Below the pieces are notes generated by a model. The model was not told the DNA's origin, searched no databases, and worked only from the letters and a program-made list of their open reading frames with translations. A stretch of 33,393 bases of DNA from Actinomycetota bacterium (lineage in GTDB: Bacteria; Actinomycetota; Actinomycetes; Streptosporangiales; Streptosporangiaceae), in NCBI GenBank assembly GCA_019240215.1, contig JAFAYQ010000033.1:1-33393 (forward strand), written 5' to 3'. Of this stretch, positions 24,664-32,143 are shown in pieces. A program made the translations under genes and the position numbers. Numbering within the stretch: position 1 is the first letter of the stretch; the number at the start of each line of letters is the position of its first letter.

Positions 24664-24669
24664 CCGCCG

Positions 24670-25266
24670 GTGCCCGCGACCGGCCCCCGGGCCACCCGGA
24701 AGGTCCTGGTCTGGGTGACCGAGCAGACCTGGCGGGCGGCGGTCGACGCGGTCGCCGAGCTGGCCCCGGAGCCGTCGGCGGTCACGCTTCTGCACGTCAC
24801 CGCGGACGGCCCGCCCGAGGTCGCGCACGCCGCCTACCTGGGCCTGCTCGGGCGGGGGGCGCGTGAACGCGATCCCCGGGCGCGGATGGCGGACACCTCC
24901 GCCAGCTCGGCCGCCGAGCTGCTGGCGGCGGCCGCCGAGCGCCTCGGCCGCCCCTGCGAGCAGGTGACCAGGACCGGCCGGGTCGAGCGCGAGGTGGTGG
25001 CGGCCGCGGCCGGCGCCGACCTGCTGATCATGGCCCGGGACGGCGACCGGTCCCGGCTGGGGCCCAAGAGCCTGGGCCAGGACACCCGGTTCGCGGTCGA
25101 CCACGCGTCCTGCCCGGTGCTGCTGGTGTGGCCGGAGCCCGCGCCGGCGGTCGGGACGATCCCGCCCCCGCCGCCGCCCGGTGGGCCCGGTGGGCCGGGT
25201 GGGCCGGGTGGGCCCGGCGGGCCGGGTGGGCCGCACCCGCCGGGTGGGCCGCCCCCGCCACCGTGA
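24670..25266 (+). CDS. UspA-like universal-stress-fold protein with Gly-Gly-Pro tail
   Basis: This 198-residue protein has a Usp-like alpha/beta fold: KVLVWVTEQTWRAAVDAVAEL at the N-terminus, AVTLLHVTAD, a middle helix, EREVVAAAAGADLLIMARDG, and the C-terminal strand SCPVLLVWPEP. The usual nucleotide-binding motif Gly-x2-Gly-x9-Gly-Ser/Thr is not clearly kept (DGDRSRLGPKSLGQDTRFAVDHA), so ATP binding is uncertain. The last 35 residues are Pro and Gly almost only, from a 9-bp tandem repeat. The start is GTG at 24670, seven bases after recD2, so the two are probably co-transcribed. The stop is two bases from the stop of the converging enoyl reductase gene. Confidence 0.72.
   Translation: MPATGPRATRKVLVWVTEQTWRAAVDAVAELAPEPSAVTLLHVTADGPPEVAHAAYLGLLGRGARERDPRARMADTSASSAAELLAAAAERLGRPCEQVTRTGRVEREVVAAAAGADLLIMARDGDRSRLGPKSLGQDTRFAVDHASCPVLLVWPEPAPAVGTIPPPPPPGGPGGPGGPGGPGGPGGPHPPGGPPPPP
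25180..25233. repeat. Six copies of a 9-bp repeat GGTGGGCCN coding Gly-Gly-Pro
   Basis: Units at 25180, 25189, 25198, 25207, 25216 and 25225 differ only in the last base, except unit 5 (GGCGGGCCG). They stay in frame inside the UspA-like gene. Copy number may vary between strains. Confidence 0.9.
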
Positions 25267-25268
25267 CG

Positions 25269-26033
25269 TCACCCGCCGATAGCGTGCGCTCCGCCGTCTA
25301 CGTGGACGATCTCGCCGCTGGTGGCCGGGAACCAGTCCGACAGCAGGGCCACGCAGGCCTTGGCGGCCGGTCCCGGGTCGGTGATGTCCCAGCCGAGCGG
25401 GGCGCGGTCACCCCAGACGCCCTCGAACTTCTCGAAGCCGGGGATGGACTTGGCCGCCATCGTGCGCAGCGGGCCGGCCGAGACCAGGTTGACCCGGACC
25501 TTCTCCGACCCCAGGTCGCGGGCCAGGTAGCGGGCGCAGGACTCCAGGCCGGCCTTGGCCACGCCCATCCAGTCGTAGCCGGGCCAGGCCACGCTGGCGT
25601 CGAAGTCGAGGCCGACGATCGAGCCGCCGTCCCTCATCAGCGGCAAGGTGGCCATGGCCAGCGCCTTCAGCGAGTACGCGGACACCTGGACCGCGGTCGC
25701 GACGTCGTCCCAGCTGGTGTTCAGGAAGTTGCCGCCCAGCGCGTCCTGGGGCGCGAACGCGATCGCGTGCAGCACCCCGTCGAGCCCGTCCACGTGCTCG
25801 GACACCCGGCCGGCCAGGCTGGCCAGGTGGTCGGGGTCGGCCACGTCGAGCTCGATGACCGGCGGCGGCTCCGGCAGCCGCTTGGCGATCCGCTGGACCA
25901 GGCTCATCCGCCCGTACCCGGTCAGTACTACCGTCGCGCCTTCCTGCTGGGCCACCTTGGCCACGTGGAACGCGATCGAGGCGTCGGTCAGCACGCCGGT
26001 CACGAGGATGCGCTTGCCGTCCAGGATTCCCAT
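25269..26033 (-). CDS. inhA: NADH-dependent enoyl-ACP reductase, InhA/FabI type
   Basis: This 254-residue short-chain-dehydrogenase-like enzyme performs the last reduction of fatty-acid elongation in type II synthesis. It has the altered nucleotide-binding start ILVTGVLTDASIAFHVAK, LDVADPDHLASL, and the active-site segment GLDFDASVAWPGYDWMGVAK. Phe144, Tyr153 and Lys160 have the same spacing as InhA Phe149, Tyr158 and Lys165. InhA Ser94 corresponds to Ala90 here (LHAIAFAPQ). The ATG at 26033 is five bases after the fabG stop; no Shine-Dalgarno sequence is visible, so coupling to fabG is likely. A much longer reading frame exists upstream but overlaps fabG. Confidence 0.94.
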   Translation of the reverse strand: MGILDGKRILVTGVLTDASIAFHVAKVAQQEGATVVLTGYGRMSLVQRIAKRLPEPPPVIELDVADPDHLASLAGRVSEHVDGLDGVLHAIAFAPQDALGGNFLNTSWDDVATAVQVSAYSLKALAMATLPLMRDGGSIVGLDFDASVAWPGYDWMGVAKAGLESCARYLARDLGSEKVRVNLVSAGPLRTMAAKSIPGFEKFEGVWGDRAPLGWDITDPGPAAKACVALLSDWFPATSGEIVHVDGGAHAIGG

Positions 26034-26038
26034 GACGG

Positions 26039-26761
<723 letters not shown>

Positions 26762-26785
26762 TCAGCGCGCTTTCAGACCGGGGGA

Positions 26786-26791
26786 AGCGTA
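26786..26791 (-). promoter_or_regulatory. -10-like box for fabG-inhA
   Basis: TACGCT on the minus strand lies 42 bases before the fabG ATG, leaving room for the Shine-Dalgarno sequence. It faces away from the tldD -10 box only five bases further on. No clear -35 is seen. Confidence 0.3.
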
Positions 26792-26796
26792 TCCGG

Positions 26797-26802
26797 TAGG
26801 TT
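26797..26802 (+). promoter_or_regulatory. -10 box of tldD (leaderless start)
   Basis: TAGGTT ends six bases before the GTG of tldD, placing the transcript start at the start codon. A weak -35-like TTCAGA lies at 26772-26777. Confidence 0.5.
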
Positions 26803-26808
26803 GCACGA

Positions 26809-28320
26809 GTGACTCATGGTGGCCAGCACGAAGTGGATTCGGGGTTCACCGCGCTCCCGCTGCGGGAACTGGCCGACGCGGCCCGGCAGCAGGCCAGCGA
26901 CCTCGGGGCCCAGCACGCCGACTTCCGGGCCGAGCAGATCCGTAGCCAGCAGATCGGCCTGTCCGACGGGAACCTGGAGACGCTGTTCGACGCCGACGAC
27001 ATCGGCCTGGCGGTACGGGTGGTGGTCGACGGGACCTGGGGGTTCGCGGCCGCGGTGGACCTGACCCCGGACGCGGCCGCCCAGGCCGCCCGCGAGGCGG
27101 TCGAGGTGGCCCGGGTGTCGGCGGCGATGAACACCGAGCGCATCGAGCTGGCCGCCGAGCCCGCCCACGGCGACGTGACCTGGGTGTCCGCCTACGAGGT
27201 GGACCCGTTCAGCGTCAGCGCGGCCGACAAGGTGGCGCTGCTGGGCGGCTGGAGCCGCCAGCTGCTGGCCCGCGACGGCGTCGACCACGTGGACGCCTCG
27301 CTGCAGGCGGTGCGCGAGTGCAAGTTCTACTCCGACGGCGCCACCACCGCGCTCCAGCAGCGGGTCCGGCTGCACCCGACCGTGACCGCGGTCGCGGTCG
27401 AGAAGGACGGCCGGTTCGAGACCATGCGCACGCTGGCCCCGCCGGCCGGGCGCGGGTATGAGTACCTGCTCGGCACCGGCTGGGACTTCGCGGCCGAGCT
27501 GGACCAGCTGCCCGAGTACCTGGCCGAGAAGCTGGCGGCCGCGACCGTCCGGCCCGGCCGCTACGACCTGGTCATTGAGCCGTCCAACCTGTGGCTGACC
27601 ATTCACGAGTCGATCGGGCACGCCACCGAGCTGGACCGGGCGCTCGGCTACGAGGCCGCCTACGCGGGTACCTCGTTCGCCACCCCCGACAAGCTCGGGA
27701 CCCTGCAGTACGGGTCGGATCACATGCACGTGGTGGGCGACCGGACCACCGAGCACGGCCTGGCCACCGTCGGCTACGACGACGAGGGCGTGGCCGGCCA
27801 GTCCTGGGACCTGATCACCGACGGGGTGCTGTCCGGCTACCAGCTCGACCGGCGGATGGCGGCGCTGCGCGGGCTGGACCGGTCCAACGGCTGCTCGTTC
27901 GCGGACTCACCCGGGCACATGCCGCTGCAGCGGATGGCCAACGTGTCGCTGCAGCCGGCCGAGAACGGCCCGTCCACCGAGGAACTGATCGCCGGGGTCG
28001 AGGACGGCATCTACATCGCCGGCGACAAGAGCTGGTCGATCGACATGCAGCGCTACAACTTCCAGTTCACCGGGCAGCGGTTCTACAAGATCTCGGGCGG
28101 GCGGCTGGCGGGCCAGCTGCGGGACGTGGCCTACCAGGCGACCACCACCGACTTCTGGAACTCGATGGCGGCCGTCGGCGGGCCGCAGACCTACGTGCTG
28201 GGCGGCGCCTTCAACTGCGGCAAGGGCCAGCCCGGGCAGGTCGCGCCGGTCAGTCACGGTGCTCCGTCGGTGCTGATGCGCGGCATCCGGATTCTCAACA
28301 CGGCGGAGGAAGCGTCATGA
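26809..28320 (+). CDS. tldD: Metalloprotease subunit TldD
   Basis: This 503-residue protein is the catalytic partner of the TldD/TldE heterodimer, which degrades unfolded or small peptides and in some bacteria matures peptide products. The metal site HESIGH (His266, Glu267, His271; HExxxH) is present, with a C-terminal Cys470 in FNCGKGQPG as the likely third ligand. Other typical parts are LRFYSDGA-like CKFYSDGATTALQQR and GHMPLQRMANVSLQPA. The start is GTG at 26809 with no Shine-Dalgarno sequence. The stop overlaps the tldE start (ATGA). No peptide-precursor gene was found in the window. Confidence 0.94.
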   Translation: MTHGGQHEVDSGFTALPLRELADAARQQASDLGAQHADFRAEQIRSQQIGLSDGNLETLFDADDIGLAVRVVVDGTWGFAAAVDLTPDAAAQAAREAVEVARVSAAMNTERIELAAEPAHGDVTWVSAYEVDPFSVSAADKVALLGGWSRQLLARDGVDHVDASLQAVRECKFYSDGATTALQQRVRLHPTVTAVAVEKDGRFETMRTLAPPAGRGYEYLLGTGWDFAAELDQLPEYLAEKLAAATVRPGRYDLVIEPSNLWLTIHESIGHATELDRALGYEAAYAGTSFATPDKLGTLQYGSDHMHVVGDRTTEHGLATVGYDDEGVAGQSWDLITDGVLSGYQLDRRMAALRGLDRSNGCSFADSPGHMPLQRMANVSLQPAENGPSTEELIAGVEDGIYIAGDKSWSIDMQRYNFQFTGQRFYKISGGRLAGQLRDVAYQATTTDFWNSMAAVGGPQTYVLGGAFNCGKGQPGQVAPVSHGAPSVLMRGIRILNTAEEAS

Positions 28321-29762
28321 CCGAGCTCTCGGGGCGGCCGGTGCCGGGGCGGCCGGTGCCGGGGCGGCCGCAGGACGTGGTGGAGCGGGCGCTGTCGCTG
28401 TCGAAGACCGACGACTGCATCGTGATCGCCGACGAGACCTCGAACGCCAACCTGCGCTGGGCGGGCAACACGCTCACCACCAACGGCGTGGCCCGGTCCC
28501 GGCAGCTGACCGTGATCGCCATCGACCGGCGCGGGGACGGGGCAGCGGCCGGGGTGGTGTCCCGGGCCGGCGTCGGCGAGGACGAGATCGAGGGCGTGGT
28601 CCGGGCGGCCGAGGCCGAGGCCGCCCAGAGCAGCCCGGCCGAGGACGCGGCCCCGCTGGTTGGCCCGGACGAGACCGGCGCGGCCGGGGCCGGGGCGGGC
28701 TGGGCGGACGCGCCCGAGCGCACCGGTATCGGGGTACTGGCCGACTTCGCGGCCCAGCTCGGCCAGGCGCTGCGGTCGGCCGGGCCGGCCGGGCAGCAGC
28801 TGTACGGGTTCGCCGAGCACGAGCTGACCTCGACCTACCTGGGTACCTCGTCCGGCCTGCGGCTGCGGCACGACCAGCCGACCGGCAAGGTCGAGCTGAA
28901 CGCCAAGTCGGCCGACCTGTCCCGGTCGGCGTGGGCGGGCGAGGCGACCCGGGACTTCGCCGGCGTGGACGTCGAGGCGCTGGCGGCCGGGCTGACCGAG
29001 CGGCTGGAGTGGGCCCGGCGCAAGGTCGAGCTGCCCGCGGGGCGCTATGAGACCCTGCTGCCGCCGACCGCCGCCTCCGACCTGCTGACCTACCTGTACT
29101 GGTCGTCGGGGGCCAAGGACGCGGCCGACGGCCGGACCGTGTTCAGCAAGCCGGGCGGCGGCACCCGGGTCGGCGAGTCGCTGTCGTCGCAGCCGGTGAC
29201 GCTGCGCAGCGACCCGTTCGCCCGCGGCATCTCCGCTTCGCCGTTCGTGGTCGCCCACGCCTCCAGCCGGGACTCGTCGGTGTTCGACAACGGCCTGTCG
29301 CTGGGCCCGACCGACTGGATCCGCGACGGCGAGCTGGCGGCGCTGATCCAGACCCGCCACTCGGCCCGGCTGACCGGGCTGCCGGTGACCCCGGCGATCG
29401 ACAACCTGATCTTCGAGACCGCCGCCCCGTCGCCGCCCAGCCTGAGCGAGATGATCGCCCGCACCGAGCGCGGGCTGCTGCTGACCTGCCTGTGGTACAT
29501 CCGCGAGGTCGACCCGCAGACGCTGCTGCTCACCGGGCTCACCCGGGACGGGGTTTACCTGGTCGAGAACGGCGAAGTGGCCGGGGCGGTGAACAACTTC
29601 CGGTTCAACGAGAGTCCGGTCGGCATGCTCAGCCGCCTGGCCGAGGTGGGGGCCAGCGTGCCCACGCTGCCGCGCGAGTGGGGCGACTACTTCAACCGGG
29701 TGGTGATGCCGCCGCTGCGGGTGGAGGGGTTCAACATGTCTTCGGTCAGCCAGGCCAGCTGA
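28317..29762 (+). CDS. tldE: TldE/PmbA, partner subunit of TldD
   Basis: This 481-residue TldE/PmbA family protein lacks the HExxxH motif of TldD, as expected for the non-catalytic subunit. Typical segments are IVIADETSNANLRWAGNTLTTNG near the start, YGFAEHELTSTYLGTSSGLRLRHDQPTG in the middle, and TRHSARLTGLPVTPAIDNLIFETAAP followed by SPVGMLSRLAEVG near the end. The N-terminus has a short Gly-Arg-Pro-Val-Pro repeat from a 15-bp tandem duplication. The ATG overlaps the tldD stop by four bases, so the two subunits are made in coupled fashion. Confidence 0.94.
   Translation: MTELSGRPVPGRPVPGRPQDVVERALSLSKTDDCIVIADETSNANLRWAGNTLTTNGVARSRQLTVIAIDRRGDGAAAGVVSRAGVGEDEIEGVVRAAEAEAAQSSPAEDAAPLVGPDETGAAGAGAGWADAPERTGIGVLADFAAQLGQALRSAGPAGQQLYGFAEHELTSTYLGTSSGLRLRHDQPTGKVELNAKSADLSRSAWAGEATRDFAGVDVEALAAGLTERLEWARRKVELPAGRYETLLPPTAASDLLTYLYWSSGAKDAADGRTVFSKPGGGTRVGESLSSQPVTLRSDPFARGISASPFVVAHASSRDSSVFDNGLSLGPTDWIRDGELAALIQTRHSARLTGLPVTPAIDNLIFETAAPSPPSLSEMIARTERGLLLTCLWYIREVDPQTLLLTGLTRDGVYLVENGEVAGAVNNFRFNESPVGMLSRLAEVGASVPTLPREWGDYFNRVVMPPLRVEGFNMSSVSQAS
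28332..28370. repeat. 15-bp tandem repeat at the start of tldE
   Basis: GGGCGGCCGGTGCCG occurs twice (28332 and 28347), followed by a partial third copy (28362-28370). It codes the GRPVPGRPVPGRP segment and keeps the frame. Confidence 0.9.
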
Positions 29763-29823
29763 CACTTCGCTGACAGCGCAGCGCCAGGGGTGGGCTGTGG
29801 TGTTGTGGGCAGGGTTGAGGGCA

Positions 29824-29829
29824 TACCGT
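29824..29829 (+). promoter_or_regulatory. -10 box of the DUF3099 gene
   Basis: TACCGT ends six bases before the first ATG (29836). A -35-like TTGTGG (29803-29808) is 15 bases upstream. GGAG also lies between, eight bases from a second ATG (29842), so the start may be either. Confidence 0.45.
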
Positions 29830-29835
29830 GGAGAC

Positions 29836-30201
29836 ATGAAGATGGGGCGGCGCGACGACCGTAACGTCCAGCTTGTCACCCAGGCTCGGCGTCCGATGTC
29901 CGAGGACATCGCGTACCGGCAGCGCCGCTACCTGATCATGATGGCGTTCCGCGCGGCGTGCTTTGGGCTGACCATTCTGTTGTTCATCAACCACCTCGGT
30001 TGGGTGGCCGCGATTCCGGCAGTTTTCGCGATCATCGTCCCATACGTGGCCGTCGTTTTCGCAAACGGAGGCCGCGAGCCTGACAACGTTCGCGGATTCA
30101 TGGAGTATCGGTCTAATCTCCCGGAACGGCGCGTCCCGCCTAGTCAGACGGGATCAGGAAGCGGTCAGCAAGGGTTCAGCGACCCGTCGGCGCATACATA
30201 A
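29836..30201 (+). CDS. DUF3099 family small membrane protein
   Basis: This 121-residue protein matches the actinobacterial DUF3099 family. A short basic N-terminus (QLVTQARRPMSEDIAYRQRRYLIMMAFR) leads into two membrane helices: about residues 43-58 (AACFGLTILLFINHLG) and 60-79 (WVAAIPAVFAIIVPYVAVVFA). A hydrophilic Ser/Gly/Pro tail follows. Function is unknown. It follows tldE after 73 bases with its own promoter. If the second ATG at 29842 is used the protein is two residues shorter. Confidence 0.88.
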   Translation: MKMGRRDDRNVQLVTQARRPMSEDIAYRQRRYLIMMAFRAACFGLTILLFINHLGWVAAIPAVFAIIVPYVAVVFANGGREPDNVRGFMEYRSNLPERRVPPSQTGSGSGQQGFSDPSAHT

Positions 30202-30269
30202 AGTCACCGCCCCTTGAACCGATCGGGGAACGGCGGCGGCCTGACCCGAGATGGCCTCGTAATTGGGTC

Positions 30270-30301
30270 TTGACACATACGGGGGGGTTTCCGTGTAGCA
30301 T
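30270..30301 (+). promoter_or_regulatory. Promoter of the C-loop small RNA
   Basis: A perfect -35 TTGACA (30270-30275) and a -10 TAGCAT (30296-30301) are separated by 20 bases, longer than the usual 16-19. The spacer contains a run of seven G (30281-30287). A start about seven bases past the -10 falls on the first base of the first stem-loop. Confidence 0.55.
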
Positions 30302-30307
30302 TCATAT

Positions 30308-30435
30308 CGGTGCTCTGGTCCCCCGTCGGGGCACCATGACCGGCGTTCCGGGCCCCCGTCGGAACGCCGATGAATGCGACGCCGGGTGGTTTGCCCCCGT
30401 AGCCACCCGGCGTCGCTCTATGTCCGGGGGCTTTT
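30308..30435 (+). ncRNA. Small RNA candidate with three CCCCCGT-loop hairpins
   Basis: Three consecutive stem-loops lie within 110 bases. Hairpin 1 (30309-30335) is an 8-bp stem with two U-G pairs and loop GGTCCCCCGTC. Hairpin 2 (30341-30369) is a perfect 10-bp stem with loop GGCCCCCGT. Hairpin 3 (30376-30416) is a perfect 14-bp stem with loop TTTGCCCCCGTAG. The tail CGGGGGC (30425-30431), followed by TTTT, is the exact complement of GCCCCCG in loops 2 and 3. It resembles the actinobacterial 6C RNA class (C-rich terminal loops; the mycobacterial member is B11). It has three hairpins and five-C loops rather than two with six or more, and it is not beside the genes I associate with 6C. No protein is plausible here. 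RNA status is inferred from structure and promoter. Confidence 0.7.
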
Positions 30436-30916
30436 CCGTCTGGACACTCCCGCCCCCTGCGTCTCGCCGGGCTGATGTTTTACCGTAGCCAACGGCCTCA
30501 CCTGCACGGACGGGCCCCGTGGCCGGTGACGCGGACGGATCGGGGCTGGTGGGGCTGCTGGCCAGCGGCAGGCGATGGGCGCCGGCGGGGCCGTAAGGCG
30601 CCTGTGAGCCGACGAGGCCTGCCGAGGGTGGCCGAGGGTGGCCTGCGTGCGGCCCGGGTCCTGACGGGGCTCTCAGAGGCGCTCCGGGGGCCTGCGGACG
30701 GGTCGGCGCTTGATCGTGAAACCAGAGGACGTTTTGGTTGGGCGATGTCGGCCTTGGTGGCTGTCCGTAACCCAATTCCTGCTCGCGACTGGCTATTTGT
30801 GTTGCCTGCGAGAACGGTGAGCTTTGACCCGGCAATTGACTGCGACTGAGCCCGCACGTTGTTTGAACCCGTTTCGGAATTTCGTAGCTGTCCGTAGCCC
30901 CGGTCACGATACGTCG

Positions 30917-30942
30917 CCGCCTTGGGCGGGCGGATTTTCTTT
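30917..30942 (+). terminator. Possible intrinsic terminator
   Basis: CCGCC (30917-30921) can pair with GGCGG (30925-30929, or 30929-30933 in a longer-loop form), followed by ATTTTCTTT. The stem is short, and no gene upstream clearly needs it, unless an unseen transcript runs through this gap. Confidence 0.35.
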
Positions 30943-30997
30943 GGTTAGCCCATTAAGACAACGTTGGCAAGATGTCTCAATGCGGCAAATCCCGTCC

Positions 30998-31215
30998 GGG
31001 GCCCCTGGTGCCCGAGAGTCAGTGGCGCTCGGGACTCGGGGGTGCCTGAGGGCCCCGTGGTCCTCGCGGCCTGTGGTGTTCGGGGGCCGGTGATGCCTGA
31101 GGGCCCCTGGTGCTCGGGAGTCAGTGGTGCCGGGGAGCCAGTGGCGCTCGGGGCTCAGTGGTCCTGAGGGGCCCCGTGGTTCTCGCGGCCCGTGGTGCTC
31201 GGGGGCCGATGGCGT
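30998..31215. repeat. Degenerate minisatellite, unit about 100-118 bases built from shorter GTGG/CTCGGG motifs
   Basis: GGCCCCTGGTGCCCGAGAGT at about 31000 recurs as GGCCCCTGGTGCTCGGGAGT at about 31102. The segment beginning CTGAGGGCCCCGTGGT at 31046 recurs as CTGAGGGGCCCCGTGGT at 31164. Shorter motifs such as GTGGCGCTCGGG and GTGGTGCTCGGG are scattered throughout. No frame gives a sensible protein. Confidence 0.65.
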
Positions 31216-31971
31216 AGTGACGCGGCTGGGCGGCCGGTGGAGCTGGGCGCGCCGTGAGTGACGGTGGAGCCTCGTGGGGCGCGGGCAGCTTGCGAGAGGG
31301 GCTCGCGCTGCGCGCGCCACAGGTCGGCCTGGCCCATCCCGTCGCCGGCGCCCGCGTTACTTACCAGTAGTCGCACGGGGCCCGGGAGTCACAAGCACCG
31401 GGTACTCGCTCGCGGACTCGGGCTTCGTTGGAGCATTTGCAGGGATTATCCCGGTCGGCGCTCCAGTACGGCGTACGAGCCGGGCGGTGGAGAAGCATGG
31501 GAATGACGGGGCGGCTGGGATCGGGCGGTGGGGGTTTGGGCGGCGGAGTCAGTGAATACGACTGATTTCGCTGCCCACATCTCCTGGCGGTGAGGCTCCC
31601 GGTAAGCGCGGGACGTGAGGGTGGCGAGGGACGCGCGCCATCCGCACACCGATGTCTAGCTGGCGCATCCCGTCGACGTCGTCCCTACCGCCGGTTCAGC
31701 GGGCCGAGCGCAGACCGGTCGAGCCGCGCCCTGGGCGTTTGATGTGACCAGGCCGGTCTGCTCCGCGGCGGGGGGGCCGGCCCCGCCGGGTCGATGACAC
31801 CATCGGTCCGGCGGTGGCCGGTGCGGTGGCGCCATCTATCCGGTAGCGAGCCCGGATGCGCCGGTGCGGGGTTGGACGGCCCGCGGGCCGCGCCGGACAG
31901 GTGGCCCGGGCGCGGTAGGGCGCCACTCGCCGCGTTGGCGCAGCCGGGCACCACTGTGGCGTTGGCGCAGG

Positions 31972-32008
31972 GAGCCCCGTAGCGGGGCTTGACGACGCTA
32001 CGGGGCTC
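31972..32008. repeat. Perfect 13-bp inverted repeat
   Basis: GAGCCCCGTAGCG (31972-31984) and CGCTACGGGGCTC (31996-32008) enclose an 11-base loop. It lies about 135 bases past the end of the ABC-2 permease gene on the minus strand. It has no T-run on either side, so a terminator role is possible but not certain. Confidence 0.7.
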
Positions 32009-32143
32009 GTCGGCCGTGACCCCGGACGCTCGGGGTGCGGACGGGGCGGGCGGGATGAGCGGACCGGTACCGGAGCGGGGACCGGAGTACGGCGGATGCG
32101 GCCGGTCACGGGAAATAGCGAGCGACGGGCGCGAGCGGGAAGG

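Larger units (their letters stand above)
30436..32143. other. 1.7-kb gap without a convincing gene
   Basis: No frame here has the codon bias of the neighbouring genes or a recognisable protein. It holds a possible terminator (30917-30942), a degenerate GC-rich minisatellite (30998-31215), a 12-bp direct repeat GCGTTGGCGCAG (31932-31943 and 31959-31970), and a strong inverted repeat (31972-32008). A 15-base near-repeat, GGCTGTCCGTAACCC and AGCTGTCCGTAGCCC, occurs near 30760 and 30886. Base composition changes along the gap, with a less GC-rich part at 30720-30990. Confidence 0.6.

Noticed and set aside
22531..25272. A 913-codon open frame antisense to recD2 and the UspA-like gene
   Set aside because: It is low-complexity Arg/Gly/Pro sequence and a shadow of two recognisable genes.
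26809..29762. A peptide natural-product cluster around tldD-tldE
   Set aside because: No precursor peptide, modifying enzyme or dedicated exporter lies next to the pair. The neighbours are housekeeping genes, and the DrrAB-like exporter is 2.4 kb away across a non-coding gap.
30302..30907. A 201-codon frame on the minus strand across the small-RNA region
   Set aside because: It has no ribosome-binding site and Pro/Ser/Arg-rich sequence with no family, and it crosses three perfect hairpins that explain the sequence better.
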